Translations under genes and position numbers: made by a program
Origin: CAVSJA01 sp963728145
Lineage (GTDB): Bacteria > Bacteroidota > Bacteroidia > Chitinophagales > Chitinophagaceae
Assembly (NCBI GenBank): GCA_963728145.1
Contig: CAVSJA010000002.1
Coordinates: 248,001 to 312,000, forward strand
Length of the DNA stretch: 64,000 nucleotides
Reading direction: 5' to 3'
In this document: one piece after another, positions 37,698 to 46,693 of the stretch
Layout of the letters: every line of letters begins with the position of its first letter
Position numbering within the stretch: position 1 is the stretch's first letter
The notes under the pieces: model-generated
Told to the model about the DNA's origin: nothing
The model's database searches: none
What the model saw: the letters and a program-made list of their open reading frames with translations, nothing else

Positions 37698-38554
37698 CAA
37701 TTGTCCTTGTAGTTAAAAAATAATATATTGGCTGCACCGATATCGGCCGATTCATTCGAGATCACCAGGTCACCTTTTGCACTGAATGTGATCCCTTCCG
37801 GTTGTTTAAAGAGTTTTGCACTAATCGGATATACTTTTTGTGGGTTTCCATCCCTATCAGCAATTACCAGCAATTTATTTATCGACGAAATGATATAGAG
37901 TTCACCTGTTAATGGATGTATCGCGGCCGCCGATGGTTTGAAATGAAGTCCTTTCTGATTCATCAACGTTTCAATCTTTCTTACGTCGATCACGAAGGCC
38001 GGCTTGGAAGAGAAACTATTTTTCTCCAGGCTGAATGAATAAGAACTTAGAGAATTCTTATCATCTGCTTCGCAATCCTTGCAAACCAGAATCAATTCAT
38101 TCTTGTCTTTATCCAGGTAAAGGATTTCAAATTCGTTGCCTCCTGGAACTGGTAATTGATGGCTGGCTGCTTTAACAGAATCCGGTTTGAGAAATTTGAA
38201 ACTGATCAGCGTCCCATTGCTTTGCAACACATAAAAAGTACTATCCACTAACACGAGGTCTTCAAAATCCGCGCCCCCGGCGTATTTCCATTTTTGAATT
38301 TCATGCCTTCCCGATAAGAATATCTTGTACAGCCATCCTCTTTCGTCATTGATTGCTAATACACTATTGTCTTTCTGATAATAAACAATACCGGAAATCT
38401 CATCGAGTGAAGCCGGGAGTTTAAAGATCTGGGGCTTATTCAGGTTGTATCCGGGTGGGGAACCTAGTTTTTCTCCAGTCGTGGATTTGCAGGATAGTCC
38501 AAACCAACATAAACTAATACAGCCAAAGAGCCAGAACAATTTTTTCGCTTGCAT
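37697..38554 (-). CDS. SdiA-regulated-like lipoprotein (beta-propeller)
   Basis: 285 residues from the ATG at 38554, which yields a lipoprotein signal (LFWLFGCISLCWFGLSCKS, lipobox LSC). The body matches the SdiA-regulated family: LDEISGIVYYQKDNSVLAIN, GADFEDLVLVDSTFYVLQSN and EGITFSAKGDLVISNES, with repeated propeller-like blades. Family members are periplasmic or surface proteins of uncertain function. It is translationally coupled to the phosphoesterase-BamA gene. An upstream in-frame extension to 38638 lacks a signal and is rejected. Confidence 0.8.
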   Translation of the reverse strand: MQAKKLFWLFGCISLCWFGLSCKSTTGEKLGSPPGYNLNKPQIFKLPASLDEISGIVYYQKDNSVLAINDERGWLYKIFLSGRHEIQKWKYAGGADFEDLVLVDSTFYVLQSNGTLISFKFLKPDSVKAASHQLPVPGGNEFEILYLDKDKNELILVCKDCEADDKNSLSSYSFSLEKNSFSSKPAFVIDVRKIETLMNQKGLHFKPSAAAIHPLTGELYIISSINKLLVIADRDGNPQKVYPISAKLFKQPEGITFSAKGDLVISNESADIGAANILFFNYKDN

Positions 38555-38680
38555 ATAACTATCCCCTGTTATTTCTTTCTGAATCAGATACAAAACTTTT
38601 GCCTGCCCACATTCAATAAAGAAGTTGGACCTAAGCAATTGGTAATAAGGAGGATTGTGAAAACGGGTATTATATTCTAC

Positions 38681-38840
38681 AGTCGGGAGTCAGGAGTCAG
38701 GAGTCGGGAGTATAGAGTTCGCAGTTTGACCACATACAAACAACAATCAACAAATAATTTTTTCCAGGGAATTTTCCTGTTTAGACTTCCGACTCCTGAC
38801 TCCTGACTCCAGACTCCCGACTTCTGACTCCTGACTCCTT
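38681..38840. repeat. AGTCAGGAGTCGGG word repeat, facing arms
   Basis: Words of the AGTCAGGAGT/CGGGAGT type at 38681-38720 face reverse-complement words (GACTCCTGACTCC) at 38784-38840. The right arm lies inside the 3' end of the GAF-protein gene and encodes its last ~20 residues. Confidence 0.85.
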
Positions 38841-41171
38841 ACTTTCAAACTCCAAATTGATTCCTACACGCAATCCTTTCAGCCCGGTTACACCTTGCAG
38901 CTCCTCCAGTTCCAGGTTCTCAATTTCTTTCTTTAATATTTGCCTGCTCTGGAGAAATTCGATGTATTCACTGTATTCGGTAGCTTCCTGTGTTTGGGAA
39001 TAAGCAATAGCAATGGTACCTGGTTGTGTTAATCTTTCATTGGAATCTTTAATGCGAACCTTATCGATTCTTTTCTTAACGATCTCATACCGGGTATTGT
39101 AAGCGCCATCCACATCAAATTTTCTTTCGGAAATGCGGAAGCTGATTGAAATTGGATGAGTATTGGCGAGAATGAGTTGAGTCGTTTCCAGCGGTATCGG
39201 CAATTTGCTTTCAAGTTTCTTAGCAAGGATCGCTGCTTTTGCCAGCGTTGTCAATTGCCAAAGCTTAAGATTTTTTAAATAGAAGGCATCGAACTTGAGT
39301 TTTGGATTAATAGATTGGCCGATATAAATATTGAAATCAAGTCCATCGGTAACAAAGCGTTCGAAATAATGTGGGAAGATCTTTTGTGCCGACACCTGCT
39401 CATTGTCTATGAATTTGGCGATCTCTGCATTAATAGTCGTGATACTTTCATCAAATTCTCTGCGGTGATGATTGATCATGCCCACAGGTGTATTGATTGC
39501 TTTAAAATAATCGTCGATGCTATCTTTAAGCTGGGGTGTGATCATCTGCAAATGATGGAACAACTGAACAATATCTCTATTCAAAAAATTCTGAATACCC
39601 TGTTCGGTATCTGAATGCAGGCTCTCGGCTACAGAATCTGAGTACTCATCAAATCTGAACCTGATCCCTTCTAATAAAGGAAAGGCATTTATCTTTTGTG
39701 CCTGTCGAACGATCTCATCAGCCATATGCATTTGTTCCAACAGATCTTTTTGAATGGATTTATTCCGTTCAACTGATGAATTACGGATATCGATCGCTCC
39801 ATACAGCGGATAAACTTCCGGAAAAACAATCGACTCCATCGAAGCATCAATACCCTCGCTCTTTTTGGTAAAATAGTTCAATGCTGCTTCCGTGAATCGC
39901 CATTCAACAGCTTCCTGTACCGCGGTGAATTTTTCTTTGATAATTCGATCTATCTGGTTATCCAGGATCTCCTGTATTTTTTCTAAACCGAGTTTGAAAA
40001 GTGGGATGACCGGCTCGACCTTTCTTACCAATTCGCGCTGCAGTTTGTTTGGCATTTTCGAAATAACAGCCATTACTCCGATAAGGATATTATCCTTAAA
40101 TAAAGGAGACAGTATTACACTTTTCCAACCCTGCTTTGGTAACATGAACAGGAATGGGTACTTCTCTATAGCCGAATCATCGATATCGCTTACCACCAAA
40201 ACCTCAGGGTTGTCTGTGAAATGTTTTATGATTCGTTCATGCAATTCGGTTTTCTCCTTTGAACCCACGTCCCGAAGGACCATCTTGCTCATCGAAGTGT
40301 AGATATCTGTAATGACCACTTCACCGTTTATTCTGAAGAAAGGTTTCAAACCCGTCTGAATATCGGGAGTGCCAAGGAGATTTTGCATTTCTTTTTGCAG
40401 GTCTCTCAGCACATCAACATCCGAAAATGAATTAAGAGACAACAAAGAGTTCTTGATACGGTTTTCTACTTCTCTTTCTGTAACATCCCTAACCCGAACA
40501 ATCACCATACCTTCAAATGAAAATAGATCAAGCGGGAGTTTTTCCTGCAGTTTTGTTTTTTTAAAGATCTCCTCCAATGTGCAGCAATCGTGATCACGCG
40601 TCACTGGAACTTCCGGTAAATCGCCATCCCACTTAATTTCCATATAACGCACATCCAGTTCGACCTCGAGGTATTTGTCGAGGTTGGTGTCAGGACTTTT
40701 ATACGGATGAACAGAAGTAATGCTGGTGACCGGATTGATGTTGTAAAGTTTTGCCAGGATCATTTGGTAAGCGGAGTTAATTTTCTCGTGCTCCATGTTT
40801 TTCAAAGTCTCGGGATCTGGCATGTTGATCATATTGCCATGAGGCAGGAATATTTGTTCAAAACGCTTTGAAGCGTACAGGGTTTTGTATTGAAAAGGAA
40901 AACAAACTGCAAACAGATCAGTGTTATCAGATAGGGTCACAGGAAAAATGCTGGTCATCATTTCTTCGATGAATTCACGATGCGGCTCCAAAACGCTTTC
41001 GTCGTCGATGGGATTTAGTAATTCCGGGTATTGTTTTATTTTTTCAACAAGACGGCGGTACACCTGTTGGGTTCCTGGCCTTCCTTCGGCAATAGCTTTT
41101 TCCCATTCTTTTATTAATGGTTTAAAAGATAGCCTGGAATTGTATGTGAGCGTATTGGTATTACCCTGCAT
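38781..41171 (-). CDS. Cytosolic GAF-domain protein of unknown function
   Basis: 796 residues without signal or membrane helices. A central region (~235-410), with LLSLNSFSDVDVLRDLQKEM and SVILSPLFKDNILIGVMAVI, fits a GAF-type sensor domain. The flanking helical regions (IDRIIKEKFTAVQEAVEWRF) suggest a coiled signalling scaffold, but no kinase or cyclase domain follows. The last ~20 residues (SGVRSRESGVRSQE) are encoded by an AGTCAGGAGT repeat, so the original stop was probably overwritten or moved. It lies 227 nt upstream of the SdiA-like gene on the same strand and could head the phosphoesterase/HD-PycTM/cyclase cluster. GAF domains can bind cyclic nucleotides, but that is only a hint here. 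Confidence 0.7.
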   Translation of the reverse strand: MQGNTNTLTYNSRLSFKPLIKEWEKAIAEGRPGTQQVYRRLVEKIKQYPELLNPIDDESVLEPHREFIEEMMTSIFPVTLSDNTDLFAVCFPFQYKTLYASKRFEQIFLPHGNMINMPDPETLKNMEHEKINSAYQMILAKLYNINPVTSITSVHPYKSPDTNLDKYLEVELDVRYMEIKWDGDLPEVPVTRDHDCCTLEEIFKKTKLQEKLPLDLFSFEGMVIVRVRDVTEREVENRIKNSLLSLNSFSDVDVLRDLQKEMQNLLGTPDIQTGLKPFFRINGEVVITDIYTSMSKMVLRDVGSKEKTELHERIIKHFTDNPEVLVVSDIDDSAIEKYPFLFMLPKQGWKSVILSPLFKDNILIGVMAVISKMPNKLQRELVRKVEPVIPLFKLGLEKIQEILDNQIDRIIKEKFTAVQEAVEWRFTEAALNYFTKKSEGIDASMESIVFPEVYPLYGAIDIRNSSVERNKSIQKDLLEQMHMADEIVRQAQKINAFPLLEGIRFRFDEYSDSVAESLHSDTEQGIQNFLNRDIVQLFHHLQMITPQLKDSIDDYFKAINTPVGMINHHRREFDESITTINAEIAKFIDNEQVSAQKIFPHYFERFVTDGLDFNIYIGQSINPKLKFDAFYLKNLKLWQLTTLAKAAILAKKLESKLPIPLETTQLILANTHPISISFRISERKFDVDGAYNTRYEIVKKRIDKVRIKDSNERLTQPGTIAIAYSQTQEATEYSEYIEFLQSRQILKKEIENLELEELQGVTGLKGLRVGINLEFESKESGVRSRESGVRSQESEV

Positions 41172-41249
41172 AACTTCTGATTTATTTTAGTTTCTGGTTT
41201 CCAGGGTATAATCGGGGCTGTATATACGTAAAATTAGCAAACTGCGATT

Positions 41250-41312
41250 GGGGTTGAAAACCCTGGTTAGGGATTTATTCGTTTTTCAGTCACTAACCAG
41301 GGTTTTCAACCC
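41250..41312. repeat. GGGTTGAAAACCC palindromic element
   Basis: GGGTTGAAAACCCTGGTTAG faces CTAACCAGGGTTTTCAACCC around a 22-bp centre (GGATTTATTCG...CAGTCA). A diverged copy is at 59970-60030, and related short palindromes flank slipin and rtcB. The right arm supplies the TGA stop of the gene at 41306. Confidence 0.8.
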
Positions 41313-42217
41313 CTTTTCTTCCTATTCAAAATCACCCCAAGTTTTAAATTAAGGCTTAACCAGGCATCATTGTTCGATGAATTTCCCCTTTTTTCACCTT
41401 CTTTTCCGATAAAATTAGGATCGAGCTCGGGTCTTCGGTCGGCCAGCCTTTTTGCGACAGAAGCCTGCGACGGATCTAAGTACTTATCAAACAAAGATGG
41501 ATCAATATAGTTCGTGCTAATATCATCCAGATAATCTGTAAAAAGCATTCGATAATTCAGCTCCAATCTTAGGTTGACGATTGCCGATACCTCGTACCGA
41601 AGACCAAGGCCAAGAGGAATTGCCGCCTGCCTCAGCCGGTATCTATTCCGATCAGGATAGTCTTTGAATCCCTGGCCTTCGGTCCTCAACGGTTCAAGGT
41701 CCACCCAGGTTTCTTCATACTTCGCCTGCGGGTTGAAGTGAAACAAAGAAATTCCGCCAATAAAATAGGGCGAGAATAAAGAAGCCGAAAGTTTTTTCTT
41801 AGAAAAAACATTCATCGGATGAAATTCAATAAGAAAAGAGAATTCCCTGATTGGGGATCGAAAATGAAGATTACGTTGATATCTTAATTGAGCAACCGAT
41901 TTATCATTCTTGAGTATACTATCATATGCTTTCAATGTTCCAAAACAGGTTTCGAGTCTAAAGCCAATAGTATAATCATATATTGCTTCTATACATAAGC
42001 CAGCAGAAAGGGTGGTATTAGAAAGGTTTAGATCTTTGATAAAAGATTTTCCATTTCCTTTTTTTCCGCCAATATCAGTAAGGCAATTCATTCCACCGAT
42101 CGAAATGCCTCCTTCAATCAACCATGGCCTTTCCCAATAATTATCGTTGTAATAGTAATACTGTGCGGATGTTTTGATCGATAGCTGAAGCAGACCCAGC
42201 ATTAGCAAAAACCTCAT
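41306..42217 (-). CDS. Outer-membrane beta-barrel protein (DUF6089/PorG-like)
   Basis: 303 residues with a short signal peptide (MRFLLMLGLLQLSIKTSAQ). GGISIGGMNCLTDIGG near the N terminus and the alternating strands (FSFLIEFHPMNVF, LGLGLRYEVSAIVNLRLELN) fit the DUF6089 family, some members of which are T9SS-associated PorG. No neighbouring T9SS gene is present, so the role is open. The stop codon is donated by a palindromic repeat. Confidence 0.7.
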   Translation of the reverse strand: MRFLLMLGLLQLSIKTSAQYYYYNDNYWERPWLIEGGISIGGMNCLTDIGGKKGNGKSFIKDLNLSNTTLSAGLCIEAIYDYTIGFRLETCFGTLKAYDSILKNDKSVAQLRYQRNLHFRSPIREFSFLIEFHPMNVFSKKKLSASLFSPYFIGGISLFHFNPQAKYEETWVDLEPLRTEGQGFKDYPDRNRYRLRQAAIPLGLGLRYEVSAIVNLRLELNYRMLFTDYLDDISTNYIDPSLFDKYLDPSQASVAKRLADRRPELDPNFIGKEGEKRGNSSNNDAWLSLNLKLGVILNRKKRG

Positions 42218-42297
42218 AACTCATAATTGAAGAATTAATGAATAGTGAGTTTTTGCTAGTCCTGTCGGGCTATTCCTGTTGGAGTATGAAATTAGCA

Positions 42298-42948
42298 CTA
42301 ATTCTTTTTCGCAAGAATTTTCTGGTAGTATTTGCAGGCAGGTCTCAAACCACAGCGTTCACATGCAGGGTTTCTTGCAGTGCAGGTATATCTTCCGTGA
42401 AGGATCAGCCAATGATGGGCAATATGGATGAGTTCGCGGGGAATGAATTCAATCAATTGTTTTTCCGCAGCATAAGCGGTTTTTGCATTTACAGTCAATC
42501 CGATCCTTGCGGAAACGCGGAACACATGCGTATCCACAGCCATATTGGGTTGGTTATCGACAACAGAAGTGATCACATTGGCTGTCTTGCGGCCAACACC
42601 CGGTAACTGTACCAATTCATCAACCGTCAGAGGTACTTCTCCATTGAACTTGTCAACCAACATCTTCGCCATTCCGATGAGATGCCTTGTTTTATTATTC
42701 GGGTAAGAAATACTTTTAATAAGAGGGAATACATCATCGAATTCTGCCTTTGACAAGGTTTGCGGATCGGGATATTTTTCAAATATGGCCGGGGTAGTCA
42801 TATTGACCCTTTTATCCGTGCATTGTGCAGATAGCATAACCGCAACCAGCAATTGATATGGGCTATCATACAGCAATTCCGTTTCCGCTTCCGGATCATG
42901 TTGCTGAAAATAGTCTAGAACAAAGCGATAACGTTCACTTCTGGTCAT
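42298..42948 (-). CDS. nth: Endonuclease III (base-excision repair glycosylase/AP lyase)
   Basis: Removes oxidised pyrimidines and cuts AP sites. 216 residues with the helix-hairpin-helix LPGVGRKTANVI (catalytic Lys121), catalytic Asp139 in MAVDTHVFRV and a 4Fe-4S cluster in the canonical C-x6-C-x2-C-x5-C spacing (Cys189, 196, 199, 205). Length is as expected for the family. It is followed by the outer-membrane protein gene after 80 nt on the same strand. Confidence 0.96.
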   Translation of the reverse strand: MTRSERYRFVLDYFQQHDPEAETELLYDSPYQLLVAVMLSAQCTDKRVNMTTPAIFEKYPDPQTLSKAEFDDVFPLIKSISYPNNKTRHLIGMAKMLVDKFNGEVPLTVDELVQLPGVGRKTANVITSVVDNQPNMAVDTHVFRVSARIGLTVNAKTAYAAEKQLIEFIPRELIHIAHHWLILHGRYTCTARNPACERCGLRPACKYYQKILAKKN

Positions 42949-42995
42949 TCAGGAAAGAATGGCCGCAATTTAAGGAAGAAAGCTACTTCGGGCGT

Positions 42996-43232
42996 TTATA
43001 CAGATTCTGCAACGGCACCGTTCCTGGCGTAGTCCAATACTTTAAGTACTACTTCCATTCTTGGCGATTCCATTAATTTGTCGAGATTTTCTGTAGAAGC
43101 TTTTAAGACTTCCAGCTTTTCGCGAAGTGTCCAATCTTCTAGGAGAGCTGCATCTATTGCAGCAGTCGTTTCAGGGGAGGCTTCCCTGTACAAATACTGT
43201 ACAAGATCCTCTGGTGTAAAGAGAAAGGTCAT
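42996..43232 (-). CDS. Small conserved protein of unknown function
   Basis: 78 residues from the ATG at 43232 (MTFLFTPEDLVQYLYREASP). A TTG seven codons earlier is in frame but less likely. Two amphipathic helices and no membrane segment. The opening PEDLVQYLYRE followed by a helix rich in Ala/Leu/Glu recalls small anti-sigma-like regulators of Chitinophagaceae, without zinc ligands. It is 47 nt upstream of nth on the same strand. Confidence 0.6.
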   Translation of the reverse strand: MTFLFTPEDLVQYLYREASPETTAAIDAALLEDWTLREKLEVLKASTENLDKLMESPRMEVVLKVLDYARNGAVAESV

Positions 43233-43439
43233 AGGCAAACCATTTATGTCCAAAAATGTCCGAAAGAGTCAATTTCGGAGTCCGTCCGAATAAAAAACGT
43301 GATTAAGTATCTATTATTGTTTGGGGTAACGGAATATTAGCTCTTAAAGGGTATTGGAATATTTGATCTGGAGGGAGTCAGGAAGTAAGATAGGAAAAGG
43401 TTGTGAATCAGGCAAGTAGTAGTTTTACGATGGGCGTTC

Positions 43440-43648
43440 CGGGGTTGACGGGGTTGACGAGGTTGACAGGGTTGACAGGGTTGATGGGGTTGATAAGGTT
43501 GACGAGGTTGACAGGGTTGACAAGGTTAATAAGGTTGATAGGGTTGATAAGGTTGATACGGATGAATGATTAAGGAGAGTAAAATCTTAATAGGATTATC
43601 GGTGTCAGCCTTTCAACCTTGTCAACCCTGTCAACCTTGTCAACCTTT
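43440..43648. repeat. GTTGACAGG minisatellite, facing arms
   Basis: Thirteen or more words run from 43440 to 43567 and face an inverted arm (CAACCTTGTCAACCCTGTCA) at 43612-43648, which abuts the ftsB-like stop. No gene lies in the 43233-43647 gap. Confidence 0.9.
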
Positions 43649-43938
43649 CATTTGACGATAAAGAGATCCTCATCATCCCTCTTCATCATATACCTCTCCC
43701 TGGCGTACTTTTCAAGAACGGCGGGATCATTTTTGAGAAGGTCAAGTTCTTTTTGAGTGGCTTCAATTTGCTTTTGGTAATAATCCCGGCTTTGCTCGAG
43801 TTGCTTAAGTTCCCGGTTATGGCTGATATTATTCATCATATCCCGGTCATCAAAAAAGAGGACCCAGACGAGAAATACTGATCCGGTAAGGAAGTATTTA
43901 TTCCGAAGCCAGAGTGGAATGGAGGAGAGGATTTTCAT
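43648..43938 (-). CDS. Septum formation initiator family protein (FtsB/DivIC-like)
   Basis: 96 residues: one N-terminal membrane helix (~14-30; FLTGSVFLVWVLFF), then a coiled coil (~40-75; QLEQSRDYYQKQIEATQKEL) and the terminal KYARERYMMKRDDEDLFIVK typical of the family. It acts in the divisome, linking FtsL and FtsQ-like proteins. It is downstream of eno on the same strand, an arrangement often seen in Bacteroidota. Confidence 0.9.
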   Translation of the reverse strand: MKILSSIPLWLRNKYFLTGSVFLVWVLFFDDRDMMNNISHNRELKQLEQSRDYYQKQIEATQKELDLLKNDPAVLEKYARERYMMKRDDEDLFIVK

Positions 43939-43953
43939 TTAATGGGAATTAGT

Positions 43954-44072
43954 AAGCAATGGGCAATAGGCAATAGGCAATAAGCAATGGACAAACGTTC
44001 AAGCAAATTTGCACTTCGACTACTATTGCCAATTGTCTATTGCCTATTGCCTATTGCCTATTGCCTATTGCT
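43954..44072. repeat. GGCAATAGGCAAT word repeat, facing arms
   Basis: Words at 43954-43990 (AGCAATGGGCAATAGGCAAT) face the reverse complement at 44024-44072 (TGCCTATTGCCTATTGCC). The block fills the eno-ftsB spacer and ends at the enolase stop codon. Confidence 0.85.
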
Positions 44073-45363
44073 ATCTACCAAATTTAATTCTTCCCTTCGG
44101 ATAAATTGCGTTATCGCCTAACATTTCTTCAATACGAAGTAGCTGGTTATATTTTGCCATGCGATCACTTCGGCTGGCGCTACCTGTTTTGATCTGTCCG
44201 CAATTCAATGCAACTGCGAGATCTGCGATCGTGGTATCTTCTGTTTCACCACTGCGGTGACTCATCACTGATGTATAACCGCTTGTTTGGGCTAATTGGA
44301 CAGCATTGATGGTTTCGGTTACGGTTCCGATCTGGTTTACTTTGATCAGAATGCTATTGCCAATTCCTTTATCAATTCCTTCTTTTAGTCGTTTTACATT
44401 CGTTACAAAAAGATCATCTCCCACCAGCTGGCATTTATGCCCGATAGAGTCAGTAAGTTTTTTCCAACCATCCCAATCGTCTTCTGCCATTCCATCTTCA
44501 ATTGATACGATTGGATATTTCTTAGCCCAGCCCGTCCAGTATTCAACCATTTCATCACTGCTGATCACTTTGCCGGGATTACTCTTATAAAATTTATAGG
44601 TGCTTTTTTTATCGTCATACATTTCACTGCTGGCTGCATCCATCGCGATCGCGATATCTTTTCCTGCATTGTAGCCTGCAGCTTCAATTGCTTCAAGCAC
44701 GATTTCAATTGCTTCTTCATTGCTTTTGATCTCCGGTGCGAATCCACCTTCATCACCAACATTGGTGCTGTATCCTTTTTTCTTCAACACGGTTTTTAAT
44801 GTATGAAAAACTTCCACACCCCAACGCAATCCTTTGCTAAATGAGGAGGCGCCGATGGGTACGATCATGAATTCCTGGAAATCGATCTTATTATCCGCGT
44901 GAACACCTCCATTTAGGATATTCATCAATGGCATGGGAAGAATCGTGGCATTCACTCCGCCGAGATAACGAAATAAAGGAAGCCCGGTTTCCTGCGCCGC
45001 GGCTTTTGCCGCAGCCATTGAAACGGCAAGCGTTGCATTTGCACCCAATTTGCTTTTATTATCAGTACCATCGATCTTAATAAGAAGGTGATCAATGTAT
45101 GCCTGCTTTACTACTTCAATCCCGATCAGTTGATCGGCGATGATCTCATTTACATTTTCAACGGCTTTTAATACGCCTCTGCCTAAATATTTTTCTTTGT
45201 CGCCATCTCTTAATTCAACGGCTTCATGTTTGCCGGTTGAAGCACCGCTTGGCACGGCCGCCCTTCCAATAAATCCATTATCAGTTGTTACATCAACTTC
45301 AACCGTCGGATTTCCGCGGCTGTCCAAAATTTGTCTTGCGTGTATGTCTGCGATAAAGCTCAT
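44071..45363 (-). CDS. eno: Enolase (phosphopyruvate hydratase)
   Basis: Glycolytic enzyme converting 2-phosphoglycerate to phosphoenolpyruvate. 430 residues. Conserved blocks include ARQILDSRGNPTVEVDV, the Mg-binding region with SIEDGMAEDDWDGWK and VGDDLFVTN, and the signature LIKVNQIGTVTETINAV plus SHRSGETEDTTIADLAVALN. Length and motifs are normal. Confidence 0.98.
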   Translation of the reverse strand: MSFIADIHARQILDSRGNPTVEVDVTTDNGFIGRAAVPSGASTGKHEAVELRDGDKEKYLGRGVLKAVENVNEIIADQLIGIEVVKQAYIDHLLIKIDGTDNKSKLGANATLAVSMAAAKAAAQETGLPLFRYLGGVNATILPMPLMNILNGGVHADNKIDFQEFMIVPIGASSFSKGLRWGVEVFHTLKTVLKKKGYSTNVGDEGGFAPEIKSNEEAIEIVLEAIEAAGYNAGKDIAIAMDAASSEMYDDKKSTYKFYKSNPGKVISSDEMVEYWTGWAKKYPIVSIEDGMAEDDWDGWKKLTDSIGHKCQLVGDDLFVTNVKRLKEGIDKGIGNSILIKVNQIGTVTETINAVQLAQTSGYTSVMSHRSGETEDTTIADLAVALNCGQIKTGSASRSDRMAKYNQLLRIEEMLGDNAIYPKGRIKFGR

Positions 45364-45435
45364 CGTATTTATTTATTGATTATTTGCAAAAAGTTAGCCC
45401 ACACAGGATATTTCATTGAGTGTTGTGATGTGAAT

Positions 45436-45545
45436 CTTTCTCCATTATCAACCTTATTAACCTTGTCAACCTTATCAACCCTGTCAACCCTGTTAACCTT
45501 GTCAACTCGTCATTCCCGCGAAAGCGGGAACAACCCCATCAACCC
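45436..45545. repeat. GTTGACAGG minisatellite (inverted sense) with a CCCGC palindrome
   Basis: About eight words read as GTCAACCTTATCAACC on the plus strand from 45436 to 45510. TCATTCCCGCGAAAGCGGGAA is nested at 45510-45530. The repeat runs into the gldA stop. Confidence 0.85.
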
Positions 45546-46453
45546 CTCTCCGCCGTGAGGCTTCTAAAAACTTCCTCCAGGCTCTGTCCGCCGGATTGCA
45601 AAGAAACAATATTCAGGTTTTGCCGCAAAGACAATTCAAGCAATTGTCTTTTTACGTCGTTGGGATCTGTGGTGACTAACTCCCATTCGTTTGGATTTAT
45701 GCGATTCACAGTTTTGACTGAATTCAATCTCTTCAACCATTCGGCTTCAAGTGATTCTTTGAAAGAAACTTTGATAATGCTATCACCGGAAGATTTCTTT
45801 CGCAATTCACTCAACTTATCATTCGCTACCAGTATTCCTTTATTAATAATAACTACACGGTCGCAAATCGCTTCCACTTCCTGTAGAATATGAGAGGAGA
45901 AAAGGACCGTTTTATTATTTCCCATTGTTTTGATCAGCTCCCTGATCTCAATGATCTGGTTGGGATCAAGCCCTGTTGTTGGTTCATCGAGAATGAGTAC
46001 CTCCGGTTCATGTAATAATGCGGCGGCGAGTCCAACCCGCTGTTTGTATCCTTTCGACAATTGTCCAACCCGCTTTTTACTTTCAGGAGTTAATCCAACC
46101 TGCTCGATCACCGCTTCGATCCTGGCTTTTTTGTTTTTTATCTGATGTACATCAGCGATAAAGTCGAGGTATTCGCGAACATACATTTCATAGTATAAAG
46201 GATTTGATTCCGGCAGATAGCCGATCTTCTTTTTGGTTTCCAGGGGTTGCTGAAGAACATCTAAACCGCAAACACTTACCTGGCCAGCGTCCGGTATCAG
46301 GTAACCGGTAACAATTTTCATAGTCGTGGATTTACCCGCGCCATTGGGTCCAAGAAATCCTACAATCTCGCCTTTACCGACCGTAAAGGAAATATCATTT
46401 ACCGCTTTCTGCTCCCCATATATCTTGGTTAAGTTTTTAATTTCTACAGACAT
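45539..46453 (-). CDS. gldA: Gliding-type ABC transporter ATP-binding protein
   Basis: 304 residues from the ATG at 46453 (MSVEIKNLTKIYGEQKAVND). Walker A GPNGAGKST, the Q loop, signature LSKGYKQRVGLA, Walker B LILDEPTTGLD and the switch histidine in LFSSHILQE are all present. The C-terminal extension fits GldA, the ATPase of the GldAFG exporter linked to Flavobacterium gliding; the permease genes are not in this window. An upstream in-frame run of VDKVDK residues is only the translated GTTGACAAG repeat. Confidence 0.9.
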   Translation of the reverse strand: MSVEIKNLTKIYGEQKAVNDISFTVGKGEIVGFLGPNGAGKSTTMKIVTGYLIPDAGQVSVCGLDVLQQPLETKKKIGYLPESNPLYYEMYVREYLDFIADVHQIKNKKARIEAVIEQVGLTPESKKRVGQLSKGYKQRVGLAAALLHEPEVLILDEPTTGLDPNQIIEIRELIKTMGNNKTVLFSSHILQEVEAICDRVVIINKGILVANDKLSELRKKSSGDSIIKVSFKESLEAEWLKRLNSVKTVNRINPNEWELVTTDPNDVKRQLLELSLRQNLNIVSLQSGGQSLEEVFRSLTAERG

Positions 46454-46464
46454 GGCGCGAAGGT

Positions 46465-46640
46465 AGGTTATTGGGTGATTGGTTGATTGGGTTGATAGGG
46501 TTGTTCCCGCTTTCGCGGGAATGCAAGTTTGATAAAGTTGATGGGGTTGACAAAGGTAAACAGCAGCGGATTTGTTTTTCCTTTCATCGGCGGTTGCTTT
46601 GTCAACCTTGTCAACTTTATCAACCTTGTCAACCCGCAAA
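46465..46640. repeat. GTTGACAGG minisatellite, facing arms, with a CCCGC palindrome
   Basis: Forward words at 46465-46556, interrupted by TTCCCGCTTTCGCGGGAA, face reverse words (TGTCAACCTTGTCAACTTTA) at 46597-46640. The block occupies the 240-bp divergent gap between gldA and the VIT-domain gene. Confidence 0.85.
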
Positions 46641-46693
46641 TCCGCAATTATGTAATTAGCAAAACCACAGCATCCACCTAAAAACTACGTCTT

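Noticed and set aside
46454..46639. 62-residue N-terminal extension of GldA (VDKVDKVDK)
   Set aside because: The residues are the translated GTTGACAAG minisatellite; the ATG at 46453 gives the normal GldA start.
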